Assembly (NCBI GenBank): GCA_004794655.1
Contig: SMMW01000606.1
Span: 1,881,501 to 1,945,500, forward strand
From: Marisa cornuarietis
Taxonomy: Eukaryota; Mollusca; Gastropoda; Architaenioglossa; Ampullariidae
Direction of reading: 5' to 3'
DNA: 64,000 nt
This document shows, in pieces, positions 36,394 through 46,906 of this stretch (position 1 is its first letter; the number at the start of each line of letters is the position of its first letter). The position numbers and the translations under genes were made by a program. Under the pieces are notes generated by a model. It ran no database searches and was not told the origin of the DNA. It worked only from the letters and a program-made list of their open reading frames with translations.

Positions 36394-36540
36394 CCTTGGT
36401 CAGTGAATTTCTTCTTCTTTTTTCCTTTTCTTTTTCTTTTAAAGAAAGGTATGAGAAAAGAACACCCCTTGGTCAGTGAATTTTTTCTTCTTTTTTCCTT
36501 TTCTTTTTCTTTTAAAGAAAGGTAGGAGAAAAGAACACCC
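36394..36540. repeat. Two tandem copies of a 73-bp unit
   Basis: The unit starts 'ccttggtcagtgaattt', continues with a T/C-rich tract, then 'ttaaagaaaggta' and 'gagaaaagaacaccc'. The first copy is 36394-36466 and the second 36467-36539. They differ at only a few bases, so the duplication is recent. Confidence 0.95.
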
Positions 36541-38191
36541 AACCATTACATATGCAGATGCTGATTATCAAGTCTGTAGTATGCAATTTCCATGCGTAAG
36601 ATAGGCGGGCCTGAGGTGGGAAGGGTAGTCCGCGCTATCATATTCTCGCTGGACAAGCCTGGAGGCGGAAGGCCGCTGGACACTAAAGATTTATCGCGTA
36701 TGAACCGTATAGTATAGATTATAGAAGAACGTTCGTGCATTGAGATTGCTGGTTTTATGTGCCACTATGGAAAAGGGGAGGGGGCCTGCAAGCAAATCGG
36801 AATTAACAGTGAAGAAGCAGGTAGGTTACTGATGTGTGGTGGCCAGTCTGTGAGCCGAGAGGATGAGGGCCCACCCCTGGCGCTGCAGCCTCTAAGCAAG
36901 ATATGTCAAGGCTGCTTTTTTCGTAGTTACTTAAGGACACTGAAACTTTCTTGTCCTGTTTCTCCCTCACCAAACAAACAACTACATTAGCCTACTTAGT
37001 AGATCCTTGATACTATATTATCCTGTAATAATATCGCAGCCAGCAAAATTAAACACATTATTTCAAAAACATTTTTAAAACTTCTGTCCCGCAAATAGTT
37101 AGGCTTATAAATTTATCACCGTGGTGTCACTTGAAGACTGGAGTGGGAGGATGATGATCAAGAGGAGGTTAGCATGAGAAAGTTTAAACCAGAGACGATG
37201 TTCGCGCGATGGGTGGATGGGCGGGTAGGAGGTAGGGAGGAAAGTTAATGTCACCGGGATAGGGAGGATCCCGACAACCGGAACTAAAGAAAATGACGAT
37301 CGGATGACCTGCGGCGATGTACCAGCATCGCCGTGCAATAACACATCGGCCGGCAAGTTATTATTTTTCTTTCCACTAAAACTTACATATGTATATATAC
37401 CGCACATTTCCTTGCTTGGCAGTGAGCTTAGTGCACTTAAACAAAAGCGCAGCACAAAAAATACTATTGCAAAATGCAAATGCTGCCACAGTGTTGGGAT
37501 GAAGAGAAGAAAATCAGTTAGTAGAGGTACTCACGAGAGTGATACGCCTTAGGGCCAGTTCTGAGAACTTCAAAGGTGGTTATTGTATGACAATTCACAG
37601 CGATTCTTAGAATCTTTTGCACATCGCCAGTTACCGTTACACAAGCAGACAGCTCTGTCAGCATTCTGTTCAGTACAGAACGTGCTGCGATCAACGAGGT
37701 GCCGAGATCGGTTAAACAGCTTAGGATGGAATACTAGCAGTGGAGTCTCGACTCGCAAGAACAATCGTAAAGCCCGCAAAGCATCATTTCTGTAACTGTT
37801 TAAGGCAATTGGTGAACCAGGTATTCTACGGACCTCTATTACTCGAGCGGACAGCTAGTGTTGTATCTGTGTAATACCCGACACTTTCCCTTGTACTGTA
37901 CATACGGCTAATAGCCACCTGTATCACACCTGTTGGACATTGTACTGTCTTTAGGCTCTAGTCGTTTCTCTAATCTGTCGAGGTTTTAACATCGCTGTTG
38001 ACGTAGCATTGTTCACTCTGGGGATATTGTCTATGGAGCAGGGTACTGCAAGTTTCATCTTTTAACATCAATTTTCCTCATTTACGAACCACTCACGTGT
38101 AAACGATTCTATGGTTAACTAGTGATGTAGATAACAGTGCACTCGTCCTAATGTTTGCTGTCTATATTACGTTACTGAATGAAATATATAT
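36541..38191. other. No gene seen
   Basis: Short frames only, with no recognised domain. The longest, 37105-37479 (minus, 124 codons), has no family I can name. No repeat of the listed families is present. Confidence 0.45.
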
Positions 38192-40248
38192 ACTTACTTA
38201 CTTAGTCCTCTTCGTACCTAGGTGGTACATAAGGCATCCACTAGAGACCTCCATTTTTGTCTGTAAATAGCAAGTTTGGTTATGTCGTTCCAGGTTAGTT
38301 TCTGGTCTTTGAGTTCTTTCTCTACTGACCGTCGCCATGTTTCTTTTGGCCAGCCACGTTTCCTCTTGCCATCCGCTGTCCAGTGAAGGGCTATTTTGGG
38401 AGGTGCCTCTGGTTTCATTCTCCACACATGTCCGAGCCATCTCCATCTTTTTTTAATTATGGTCGTTATATTTGTGCAGCTGGCTCTTGTGAGGAGATCG
38501 TTATTGGTTATTATGGTTGGCCAGAATATCCTGAAAATTGTCCTCAGACATTTAGTGTGGAAAGTCTCTATTTTCTGCCGGATTTTTGTTGATATTTTCC
38601 AGCATTCACTACCATAGAGTAAGACTGGGAGGACATTATTTTTGTAGATTCTTAATTTTGTGTTTCTCTTGAGTACTTTGGACTTCCAAATTTCTTTAAG
38701 CATGACAAAGGCTTGGTTTGCCTTGATAAGTCTGTTCTTAGCATCCTTTTCTGTATCTCCATTTGTTGTTACTAGACTCCCAAGATATGTAAATTCATGG
38801 ATTTTCTCCACTTCTTCGTTGTTAATTGTGATGGACTCTGTTGACTTGGCATTCTGTCTCATTTCTTTTATTTTTTCTATGTTTACATTTAGTCCTGTTT
38901 TTGATGCAGTCGTGGTTAGCTCGTTGATCTTTTCCTGGGCATCCTTGTGTTGGCTGGATAGTATAACAATGTCATCAGCATAGTCTAGGTCTTCCAGTAC
39001 TGATGTAAGTGTCCAGCGGATTCCTCTTTTCTTGTCTTTTGTTGTTTGTTTCATAAGCCAGTCCATGGCTAGTATAAATAGGAAAGGCGAGAGAATGCAT
39101 CTTTGTTTGACTCCGGTAGTAATGTTGAAGTTATCTGTTAGTTCGCTGTTACTACAAACCATCTGACAGTGAACGTCTGTGTATAACGCTTTAATTACAT
39201 TTACTATGTTTTGTGGTATTCCATAATGGCGCATAATTTTCCATAATGACTCACGATGTATGCTGTCAAATGCTTTCTCAAAGTCTATGAACACAGCGTA
39301 AAGAGTGCTGTTCCATTCTGTGCTTTGCTCTATGATCTGCCTTAAAGTGAAGACTTGATCACTGCATAACTTTCCTTTTCTGAAACCTGCTTGTTCGTGC
39401 CGGATTATTTTATCCAGGACAATTGTGAGCCTTTTCAAAATGATACGGCTGAAAATTTTACTTGTCTGCAATAGCAGAGCTATACCTCGCCAATTATTAC
39501 AGTCCCCTAAGTCACCCTTCTTTGGTAATTTGAAGATTATACCTTTCTTCCATTCTTCTGGTGCTTTTTCAGTATCCCATATTTTCTGGAAAATCTTGCA
39601 GAGCATCTTCGGTATTTCTTCTACCTCCAGCTTTAACATTTCAGGGCAAAGCTCGTCATGTCCTGGGGCTTTGCCATTTTTTGTTGTTGGACGGCTTCTT
39701 TTACTTCGGCCATAGTGATGGGGCCGAGATTTATGTCTAGGTCTTCTTTACTTTCTGGGATGTTGGCTAGTACTGGGGGGTTGGGTCGATTGAGCAGTTT
39801 CTCGAAATGCTCCTTCCATCTCTCTACTTTCTTATTTTCTTCAGTGATGATGTTTCCATCTTGGGTTTATAAAGGTATGTCTTGACTGCTCTTTCTGTTT
39901 CCTGCGAGCCTTTTTGTGATTTTATAAACCACATTCATGTCTTGTCTTTCTGCAGCTTCTTCTGCTCTTAGAGCCAGGTTCTCTGCAAACTTTCTTTTAT
40001 CTCTTTTAGCACCCTTCTTTACTTCCTTGTCTTTCTGTGAATATTCCTTTCTCAACATCTCTGTTAAGCATGGAGACTTTGCGTTAAGCAACTGCTGTTT
40101 TATCTCTTTCCTCTGCCCAAATGTTCTCCTTAGCCGCTTCTTTCATTGCATGGTTAATGTTGGTGATTGTCATTTGAGTGTCATATTTAATTTCTAATGT
40201 CATGACAAGTTTCCGTTGGTTTGCTGAGTCTTTAAGCTTTAAATGAAA
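38192..40248 (-). mobile_element. 5'-truncated LINE retrotransposon (RTE-like)
   Basis: The element reads from about 40245 down to a tail of TAAG units at 38192-38205. It starts inside the linker between endonuclease and reverse transcriptase (KLKDSANQRKLVM, then MKEAAKENIW near 40140). A 74-codon frame follows (39867-40091) containing EEAAERQDMNVVYKITKRL, then a frame that shifts near 39690 at a run of A. Last comes the 473-codon reverse transcriptase frame. The endonuclease is absent, as is normal for LINE copies that were incompletely reverse transcribed. The last codons (WRSLVDALC) and the 3' end 'tacgaagaggac' match the LINE ends at 24.8 and 58.2 kb, so these share a family or clade. Confidence 0.9.
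38218..39639 (-). CDS. LINE reverse transcriptase domain, 473 codons
   Basis: The protein copies element RNA into DNA at a nicked target site. Visible motifs are NNWRGIALL (48-56), HEQAGFRKGKLCSDQVFTLR (81-100), VFIDFEKAFDSI (116-127) with the first catalytic Asp, GVKQRCILSPFLF (176-188), and DYADDIVILS (219-228) with the catalytic Asp pair. A thumb and C-terminal part includes FTYLGSLVTTNGD and a Lys/Arg-rich KRKRGWPKETWRRSVEKEL near the end. At motif GVRQGC the Gly is Arg (GVKQRC), which may impair activity. The Met used as start is internal: the frame is open further upstream (GKAPGHDELCPEM) until a frameshift near 39690. It has no stop over 473 codons, so the copy is rather young, but with no endonuclease it cannot be autonomous. 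Confidence 0.93.
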   Translation of the reverse strand: MLKLEVEEIPKMLCKIFQKIWDTEKAPEEWKKGIIFKLPKKGDLGDCNNWRGIALLLQTSKIFSRIILKRLTIVLDKIIRHEQAGFRKGKLCSDQVFTLRQIIEQSTEWNSTLYAVFIDFEKAFDSIHRESLWKIMRHYGIPQNIVNVIKALYTDVHCQMVCSNSELTDNFNITTGVKQRCILSPFLFILAMDWLMKQTTKDKKRGIRWTLTSVLEDLDYADDIVILSSQHKDAQEKINELTTTASKTGLNVNIEKIKEMRQNAKSTESITINNEEVEKIHEFTYLGSLVTTNGDTEKDAKNRLIKANQAFVMLKEIWKSKVLKRNTKLRIYKNNVLPVLLYGSECWKISTKIRQKIETFHTKCLRTIFRIFWPTIITNNDLLTRASCTNITTIIKKRWRWLGHVWRMKPEAPPKIALHWTADGKRKRGWPKETWRRSVEKELKDQKLTWNDITKLAIYRQKWRSLVDALCTT

Positions 40249-43245
40249 TAGATATGGAAGTAGATATTGACTATCGAATTGTAAGCATATTATTATATAT
40301 TGGGAAAATAATTTGCGATTACAATTACAAGGGGCCCGGAGAGTCGTCTGTCCTGGGGGCCATGCTGGCTCGCGGCGGCCCTGGCCACCACCCAGTATAT
40401 ATATATATCAACACTTAAGTGCAAGGCTGGCAAGTGTTAATGTCTCTCGTTTTTGTTTGTTTCTTTTGTCATTTTTTTCCTGCGTCTAAGCAATATGTTA
40501 CATGGGTGAAAGATTACCTATTACCTGTGTAGCGGTAATCTTTGACACGTTTTTTGAGTCACCTTTCGACATAAGCAGCTGCGCTTGATGTTGCCGGGGG
40601 GGGGGTGAGGGTGGGCCAGCATCCAGTAGAGGTGGAAACGAAAGCTGCTCCCATGCGATCTCATCTGCGACCACATCGTCTCTTCTGATGCGGTGTAGTT
40701 TAGTTCGGGAGTCCTCAGACATACGGGATTTTAAACCGAAAATAAGGGATTATCGTGTCTTTTATCTCGGCCTCCCAATGCAAATAAATAAAGGTTCTCT
40801 TCCCCTCCGCCCTTCCATCTTTCACATTCCTTTTATGTGTTAGTGGTAGGGGGACGTGGAGGGTGGGACGGGGGCTGGGATGGGTGGCCAGTCTACTCTT
40901 ACAGGGATTTTTTTTTAATTGCGGTTCTCAGTCACCCGTTCATTGCTCATTGTCGTAAGGCTTGGCGAAGAACGGTTTCTATCCTGTACTCTCTGAACGT
41001 TATCTGATTCGCTGTCCAAGCAGTGACCTCCGTCGCGCGCAAACCAAAGCAGGTAATATTCGGTTAGGCCCAGGTATCCGACCTTCGCCACATATTGTGT
41101 ACGACGCTTCACCTGGTCACCCAAAACATCAAAGAGCGGTCTTTGATAGGAGTAATCAAGGTGCAATCTGTCTTCCTCTCCACCCGGGAGACTGAATGAG
41201 ACACCCGCTGCTAAGGGACTGATTGTAGACCTATTTATAATTATCTCTTTTCACCTCCGGTGGCTGTAGCGAATAAAGGCGTCTGGGAGGCCCAACCTCA
41301 AGCGCGACAAGGCATGAAGTTCCCGCTGAGATTTAGAGGATTTGACCGAGGGGCATACCCCGCATTCTTCTGTCTGCCAGTGTCTTATAATTTGTTTCTA
41401 TATAGATATATGCTTGATATTATTACTTGATGTCCGAAGAGTGTATGAGTAGCCGATTGGTAATATCGTTTGTTTTTTGAAGAGTTGATAAGTAAATGGT
41501 TTGTATGTTTTTGTTATGTTTTATTTTATGCTTGTTTTTTTAAGTAGATAAGTGATTGCTAATACATCATATTTTTTTAATCTGACGAGCCCCGATGGAA
41601 TGCGATGTCCGGTAGAATCAATAAATCACTCATTGTGATTGTCGTGCATGCATGCACATGTTTTGGGATAAATTTATGGATGTATGCTTGTGTTTTTATT
41701 TATTTATTTTCTCAGTAATATTTTTACATGGCAACCGCCTCTTGTATGAGTTATCTACCCTTGTTTTAATTCTGCCAGTTTTTCATTTTCCATTTGTTTT
41801 TCATTTTTTATAAGTGCAAACAAACTTGTGCACGTGGTGAGGGAGGGGATAGAAGGAAAAAATGGTAGTGAAAGGTGTCTTGAAGGTGAAGAAAGGAATG
41901 AGCTTTTACCCTTCTTGGGCGACGACTTGCCGAAGGTCCACGTAGACAAGTTCTGGCCTTAGGCCTATCTGAGTTTTTTTCTTCAGCCGCAAGTTTTCAC
42001 ATGCTCGCGTTCCTCTGCTCTTTCTATTCTAACTACTGATTCGAATCAACACGGAGCACAATGCGCTGGCGCAGCGTTGGTGTCGGACGATCAGACACGT
42101 CAATTTACCGCCAAACTACTAGTTACCTCTTCTGACGAGCAGTTAATAGGGGCTATCCCGCCGATAGTCAGCAGGACCCCGGCGGGAGCCACCGCAAGTT
42201 GTCTTTCCCTCGTGTTTGTTTATGCAACTATCTCATTGAAAAGCCTCAGATTAGCAAGCAAGTAGCGACAATGGTGACAGTCGGGAATCCCCATCCACAC
42301 CTATACACGGCGTATTCCCTTAGTTCCCCCCTCCGCCCCACCGTACCCCCTTTTTGCGGACAGTTCCCAATTTCTAACTGAAGCAGTGAACCAAAGGAAA
42401 GGTTACTTCGTGCTTCTTCTGTTGGTCCCTTTCTAAGGCAAGTACAGTGTAAGGGGGATACCTGCCTTGAAAAGAGTTTAGAAACATTGAGCCGCCTCAG
42501 CGGGACGCCCGCACGGCTACTTTTTCAGATGCCCGAGGGGACAGTGCTAGGGCTACTCGACTCATGAGCTGGGCGGTCCCTGTCATTTCGCATCGTTAAC
42601 GAAAGGGAAGACTCATCTTGGCAGGTGGGTGGCGGTAAATGTTCCTCCGAGAACCTTCAAGTGGACTAGAGGGGGTCTCATCACCGCGCAGACAGTTGGA
42701 CTGATGACCTGTAGGACAAGGACGCGTGGAGGTCTCAGTTTCTTTCGTGGACTGCGGAGCTCTGTTGGTGGGCAATAGGCGGGAATTGCAGTGGTGAGGA
42801 TAATAGCTGACCCCCTCCAACAGCGCTGGCATTCAGGTCGTGGACCCACGCGAGTTGTACACTGTCATTCCGCAGCTCTTCGCAAAGTTGCTTTTTAGAG
42901 CAGCAGCCAATCCCGACCTTTAGCGGAGATGAGGTTGCACGTGATTTGACATTAGATTCGTAACGATTTAAAAGACTAGTGTGTTTGTTAGTCTTGTTAT
43001 GAGTGTGAGGGACTAGTCGTCAAAGTGTGTCATGGGCATAACCATATAAAAACTACGGAGAATTTAGAAATTTCAAAGTAGCGAGTCCACATTAGACATT
43101 TTTTTTACTTGCAAAGTTTTTTGTTGCGTATTTGTGTACTGTATATTTTTGTTTGTCGTATATTTTGGCAAAATTTTCGTTAATTGGACTTGCGTTTAAT
43201 TCTTTTTTGACACACGGGACAGTCACAATATGGGAAGGCATATAG

Positions 43246-43251
<6 letters not shown>
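40249..43251. other. No gene seen
   Basis: Frames are below 85 codons with no recognised domain. An AT run lies at 40396-40409. At 40329-40395 a GC-rich block ('aaggggcccggagag', 'ggcggccctggcc') resembles the G-rich block near 36.33 kb in reverse orientation, which may be the end of a DNA transposon, but I cannot place boundaries. Confidence 0.4.
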
Positions 43252-43293
<42 letters not shown>

Positions 43294-43294
43294 A
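43252..43294. repeat. (GATT)n microsatellite
   Basis: About ten GATT units are present. The same unit ends the LINE copy at 24.85 kb, but the 5' flank here does not match that LINE, so I call it only a microsatellite. Confidence 0.9.
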
Positions 43295-44783
43295 CCAGTA
43301 ACGTACAACGTGGCAATATGTGGCAATAATCAACATGGAAAAATAAGCGGAGTCGGTCCAAGTCCAACTCTGAAGTCAGATAACAGCCTGCTTAGATTTT
43401 TAGTTAGTAGGAGGTAGTAAACGACATAAGCACAGTTTCAGTCGAGTTTCTCTTCTTGTAGCTCTTAATTATTATTTCTAAGAAAGGAAAGATCGCCATA
43501 TTTTTCTTTCATTACTGATCAACGTTGTCATTTAAGTCTTCACACCAGCCTCACGTAATTCGACTTGGAACTTGGGGTCAGGAGCAGGAGTGCCAGCTGA
43601 TAACACATACTTAATTTAATAACGATTGACTTGGTCATTCCTAAACTTTTCGCTCGAGACAAAATCAGAGATCTGCCTAGAAAAATCTGATCCTTATTAG
43701 AAGACACGAGGACCATATTTTTGTTGCAGGAGGTTCGACTAATTTTGTACCATATGGTGACTGCATCCAGATTTAGTCAATTAGCGTCAGCGTATACACT
43801 AAAACAACTGAGATATGAGTCCGGCTTGGGTCAACCAGTGAACCTGACTGTAGTCCACCACTGCCCCGGACATAACCTAAAGAAGTAAGTCGGATAGCAT
43901 TCACGGAATGTAAGCACTGAGTGTAATGTAATCATTTTAGGGATGTCCCAGGAAGGTTTTGACCATGGATTCCACCTCAGCGTCACGAAGAAGGCTTATC
44001 CTGAGCTATATCCGGAGATTCGCTGTAATTAATTCACTGTTGATGTGCCTACGAGTCTCTCCAGCTGGTCTCAAACATCCTTCATCTGCACCGATGATGG
44101 TCGTGAATCACAGGTCCAGGAGTCTAAACTTATCCATCTCGTTAGGATGGTGCTGCGTGCAGCGGAACCCTAATTATCATTTACTTGAGCAGGTTTCAGC
44201 AGAAACTTTGCAGCTCTCATTGCGAATTATGACTTGAAGGGGCGAAACGGAGGAAAAACATCGGGGTGGGGGGGGGGGTGGTTGTGATAGATGGGGATGT
44301 TTATTGCAGCCAAACGCTGCTGGCTGGGCTTCTCCAGATACGCTGGTATGTTGACGTGCTGGGCTGATAGTTCGGCTGCGTTCGACCCTCCCACGGCGCT
44401 CGGGTCTGGGTAAGATCGTTCCTCTTCGGGACGAGCGTTCGGGGGAAGATGGCGGCAAGATGAAAGGCACAGTTTAGATATTCACATCTACCTACAGCCA
44501 GCACACACGGCCTTGCGCACCTGACAGGAGGCTAGCTGTCACGACCTAGGTCACCGTTCCGTTCACAGTGCTAGATCCTGTATGTCTTCTTTGCTGCATC
44601 GACTTCAAGCATCATCGTTTTGTTTTTTTTTAAACAATGCGAAGTTATGAAAATAAACCGTGTGCACACATATAACTGATACGGCATTCAGAAAAAAATC
44701 TGTCTCTAGCATCAGCAAACCAGACACCAACAGGTATGGATGCACTTCAAGCAGAACTTGTCTCTCAGCAAGGTTTTTTTTGC
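43295..44783. other. No gene seen
   Basis: Frames up to 97 codons at 43.96-44.5 kb overlap on opposite strands without recognised domains. A G-run lies at 44267-44281. Confidence 0.45.
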
Positions 44784-45027
44784 CGGGGGGTTAGAGCATT
44801 GACGTTCGAACGCAAAGTGGACCCGCTATCCGGTTCGATACCCGAGTAACGCAGCGTACTTCTCCCAGTTGATCTAGTTGTTGAGTGGGTGCCTGACTTC
44901 CTAGAGGGCTGGGGAAGGTAAATCACCGAGATGTGCACCGCCATAACAAAAGTTGGCCCCGAGGAAAGTGAGGACCATACACGTCACTCTTTTACGACCG
45001 TAAGGTCACGAACTACCTTTACGCCTT
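44784..45027 (+). mobile_element. tRNA-derived SINE family A, copy 1
   Basis: The head includes 'ggttagagcattgacgttcg' and a B box 'ggttcgatacccg' (44834-44846), as in a tRNA. The body has 'acgcagcgtacttctccca', 'ttgagtgggtgcctga' and 'ggggaaggtaaa', and the end is 'acaaaagttggcc', 'gaaagtgagg' and 'ctacctttacgcctt'. The same block order is found in the copies at 50.2, 60.8-61.28 (split), 60.9-61.17 (minus) and 58.7 kb (minus, 3' half). Such elements are transcribed by RNA polymerase III and moved by LINE proteins. Confidence 0.85.
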
Positions 45028-46866
45028 GACCTCTTCAGAACATGGTGGGCATAAAACAGAAATTGCAGGGAGAGTGCTTTACTTCACCACTATTTCGCAC
45101 GGTTAGCAAGCCGGTGACTGGCGACGTTGGCTGTCATCTCGTAAACCAGTCCTGTACTGATTTAGTTTCAGTGTTATATCTAGAATAAGAATGTGACCTA
45201 TTCTTATTGGTATTTCTATACTGGTTTATTCAACCGGTAGTTTCTCTCTCTCTCTCTCCCTTAGGTGTCTGTGTGTAGTAAGGGTGTGTGCGAGCGAGAG
45301 AGAGAGAGAGAGTGATTGATAGAATGCGTACACACTCGCGTGTTTGTCTGTCTTTATCTGTCAGTCTGCCAGCAAGGTATGTCGATCACCAGACACAGCT
45401 GGCCATTTGCCCCCCCCCACCCCCCACATCCTCGTGACTGGCTTGCATTACACCTGGAACGTTGTTTGCTGCCGATTTCCTAAGACACCATACCAGTGAC
45501 CTTCTAAGTCTTCCTGGCTTTTTTAAATTCAAACATCTCGTTACAGAGTTTAATCAAGCTTACTGTGTTGACAAGTCGGGCTTCGGGCGATGACCCAGTT
45601 TAAATTTAGCTTGACAGAAAGACACACAGGTAGATCAAGTGGCCTTAATGACACAAAACTAAAGACAAAGACAAACATGCCGAACTGCAGTCGTGGTTAG
45701 CCACTTTGAAAGCATCCCCTTATTGCAGCACGTGGTACTCATGTACACGGCGGAAAGTGCACATGGGAGTGTTGGGCTGGAAAGTGCATGCTTACGTATT
45801 TAGGCCGTGAGTCAAGTCCGTGAGTGTGTTCTTACCACTCATCCTTCTTTTGGTGAGAAGTTGGTTGAAGTAGTATTACTCTGGTTTACAAGATTATCAC
45901 AGCTCATTACGTTTTGTATTTTTCAAGTCCTCTTTTATCGCTTCTCCTCCTGGGATCCTTACCATCTCTCTCTCTCTCTCTTCGAGTTGGTAATAAAGTT
46001 CGAGTTCTCCCTCTCATTTCCCTCCTCTTCTTTCGATCTATGGGAGCTTGGGTGATGTAAAGGACATCTTTTTTTTTTTTGGTCTTTTCTCTCTTTGTCA
46101 TAGTTTTTCGATGTCTGTCTCAGCATTTGAAAAGAATTAGACTGTAGGATTTTCATCCGTTTCAGTTATCCCCTTCCTGCCTAAATTAAGCCTTGTGACA
46201 TCATCTTTGCACAAACAAGAAAACTTCTTTACGCCATTTAAAAATATTTAATTACTTAATTTATTTCTTGCTACATTCAACTACATCGATCAAGACGTCG
46301 TATCAGTTAAAACCTGTATGAAGCAATGTCTTGTAATGTTATTTCACATTCATGTTACAGAACAAGCGATGAAATCAGCAATGTGCCTGGTATGATCCTT
46401 AGTCGTCCATTTCGATCATGGCAAAACGTATATGAATCTTGAGTGGCGCCGGGTTTGGGGGGGGGGGGGAAAGTGATCGCGATACTTGAGTCTCCTTTTT
46501 TTAAATAAATAATTTCTAAAACAGCTGGTCTGCTCGTTTTCTTTGCATAAGCCCTGCCTTAGCAGAGAGGGGAAAGCTAATTTTGGCCAGCGATGTCTGT
46601 CCACTTCTTGTCTGCTGGGATGATGATGAGTTAAGCGGGCCCTGAGCCGAAAAAGGAAAGAAGGAAGAAAACGATGACGTGGGGAAAAAAATGCTCGTTC
46701 ACGACCTTTATAACATTTTTTAAAAAGTTCAAATTCCCCTGTAATGACGTCACTTAATGTGTACAGACCTCCTCGCTTTGGGTGGTCCCTCGTCTTCTAC
46801 GTTGCGCACTTTGCATGGAAGTGAAGGGCGAGACAGAAACACTACGTCCTGGGGGGTGGGGGGTGG

Positions 46867-46868
<2 letters not shown>
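45028..46868. other. No gene seen; inverted CT/GA tracts
   Basis: CT repeats at 45243-45259 face GA repeats at 45293-45312, which could pair. Further CT repeats are at 45964-45980 and T-runs at 46070-46080. No exon recognised. Confidence 0.45.

Positions 46869-46904
<36 letters not shown>
46869..46904. repeat. (AC)n microsatellite
   Basis: About 18 AC units follow a G-rich stretch (46849-46866). Confidence 0.97.

Positions 46905-46906
<2 letters not shown>

Noticed and set aside
38218..39639. A host gene of 473 codons
   Set aside because: The reverse transcriptase motifs and the tandem-repeat 3' tail show it is a LINE copy.
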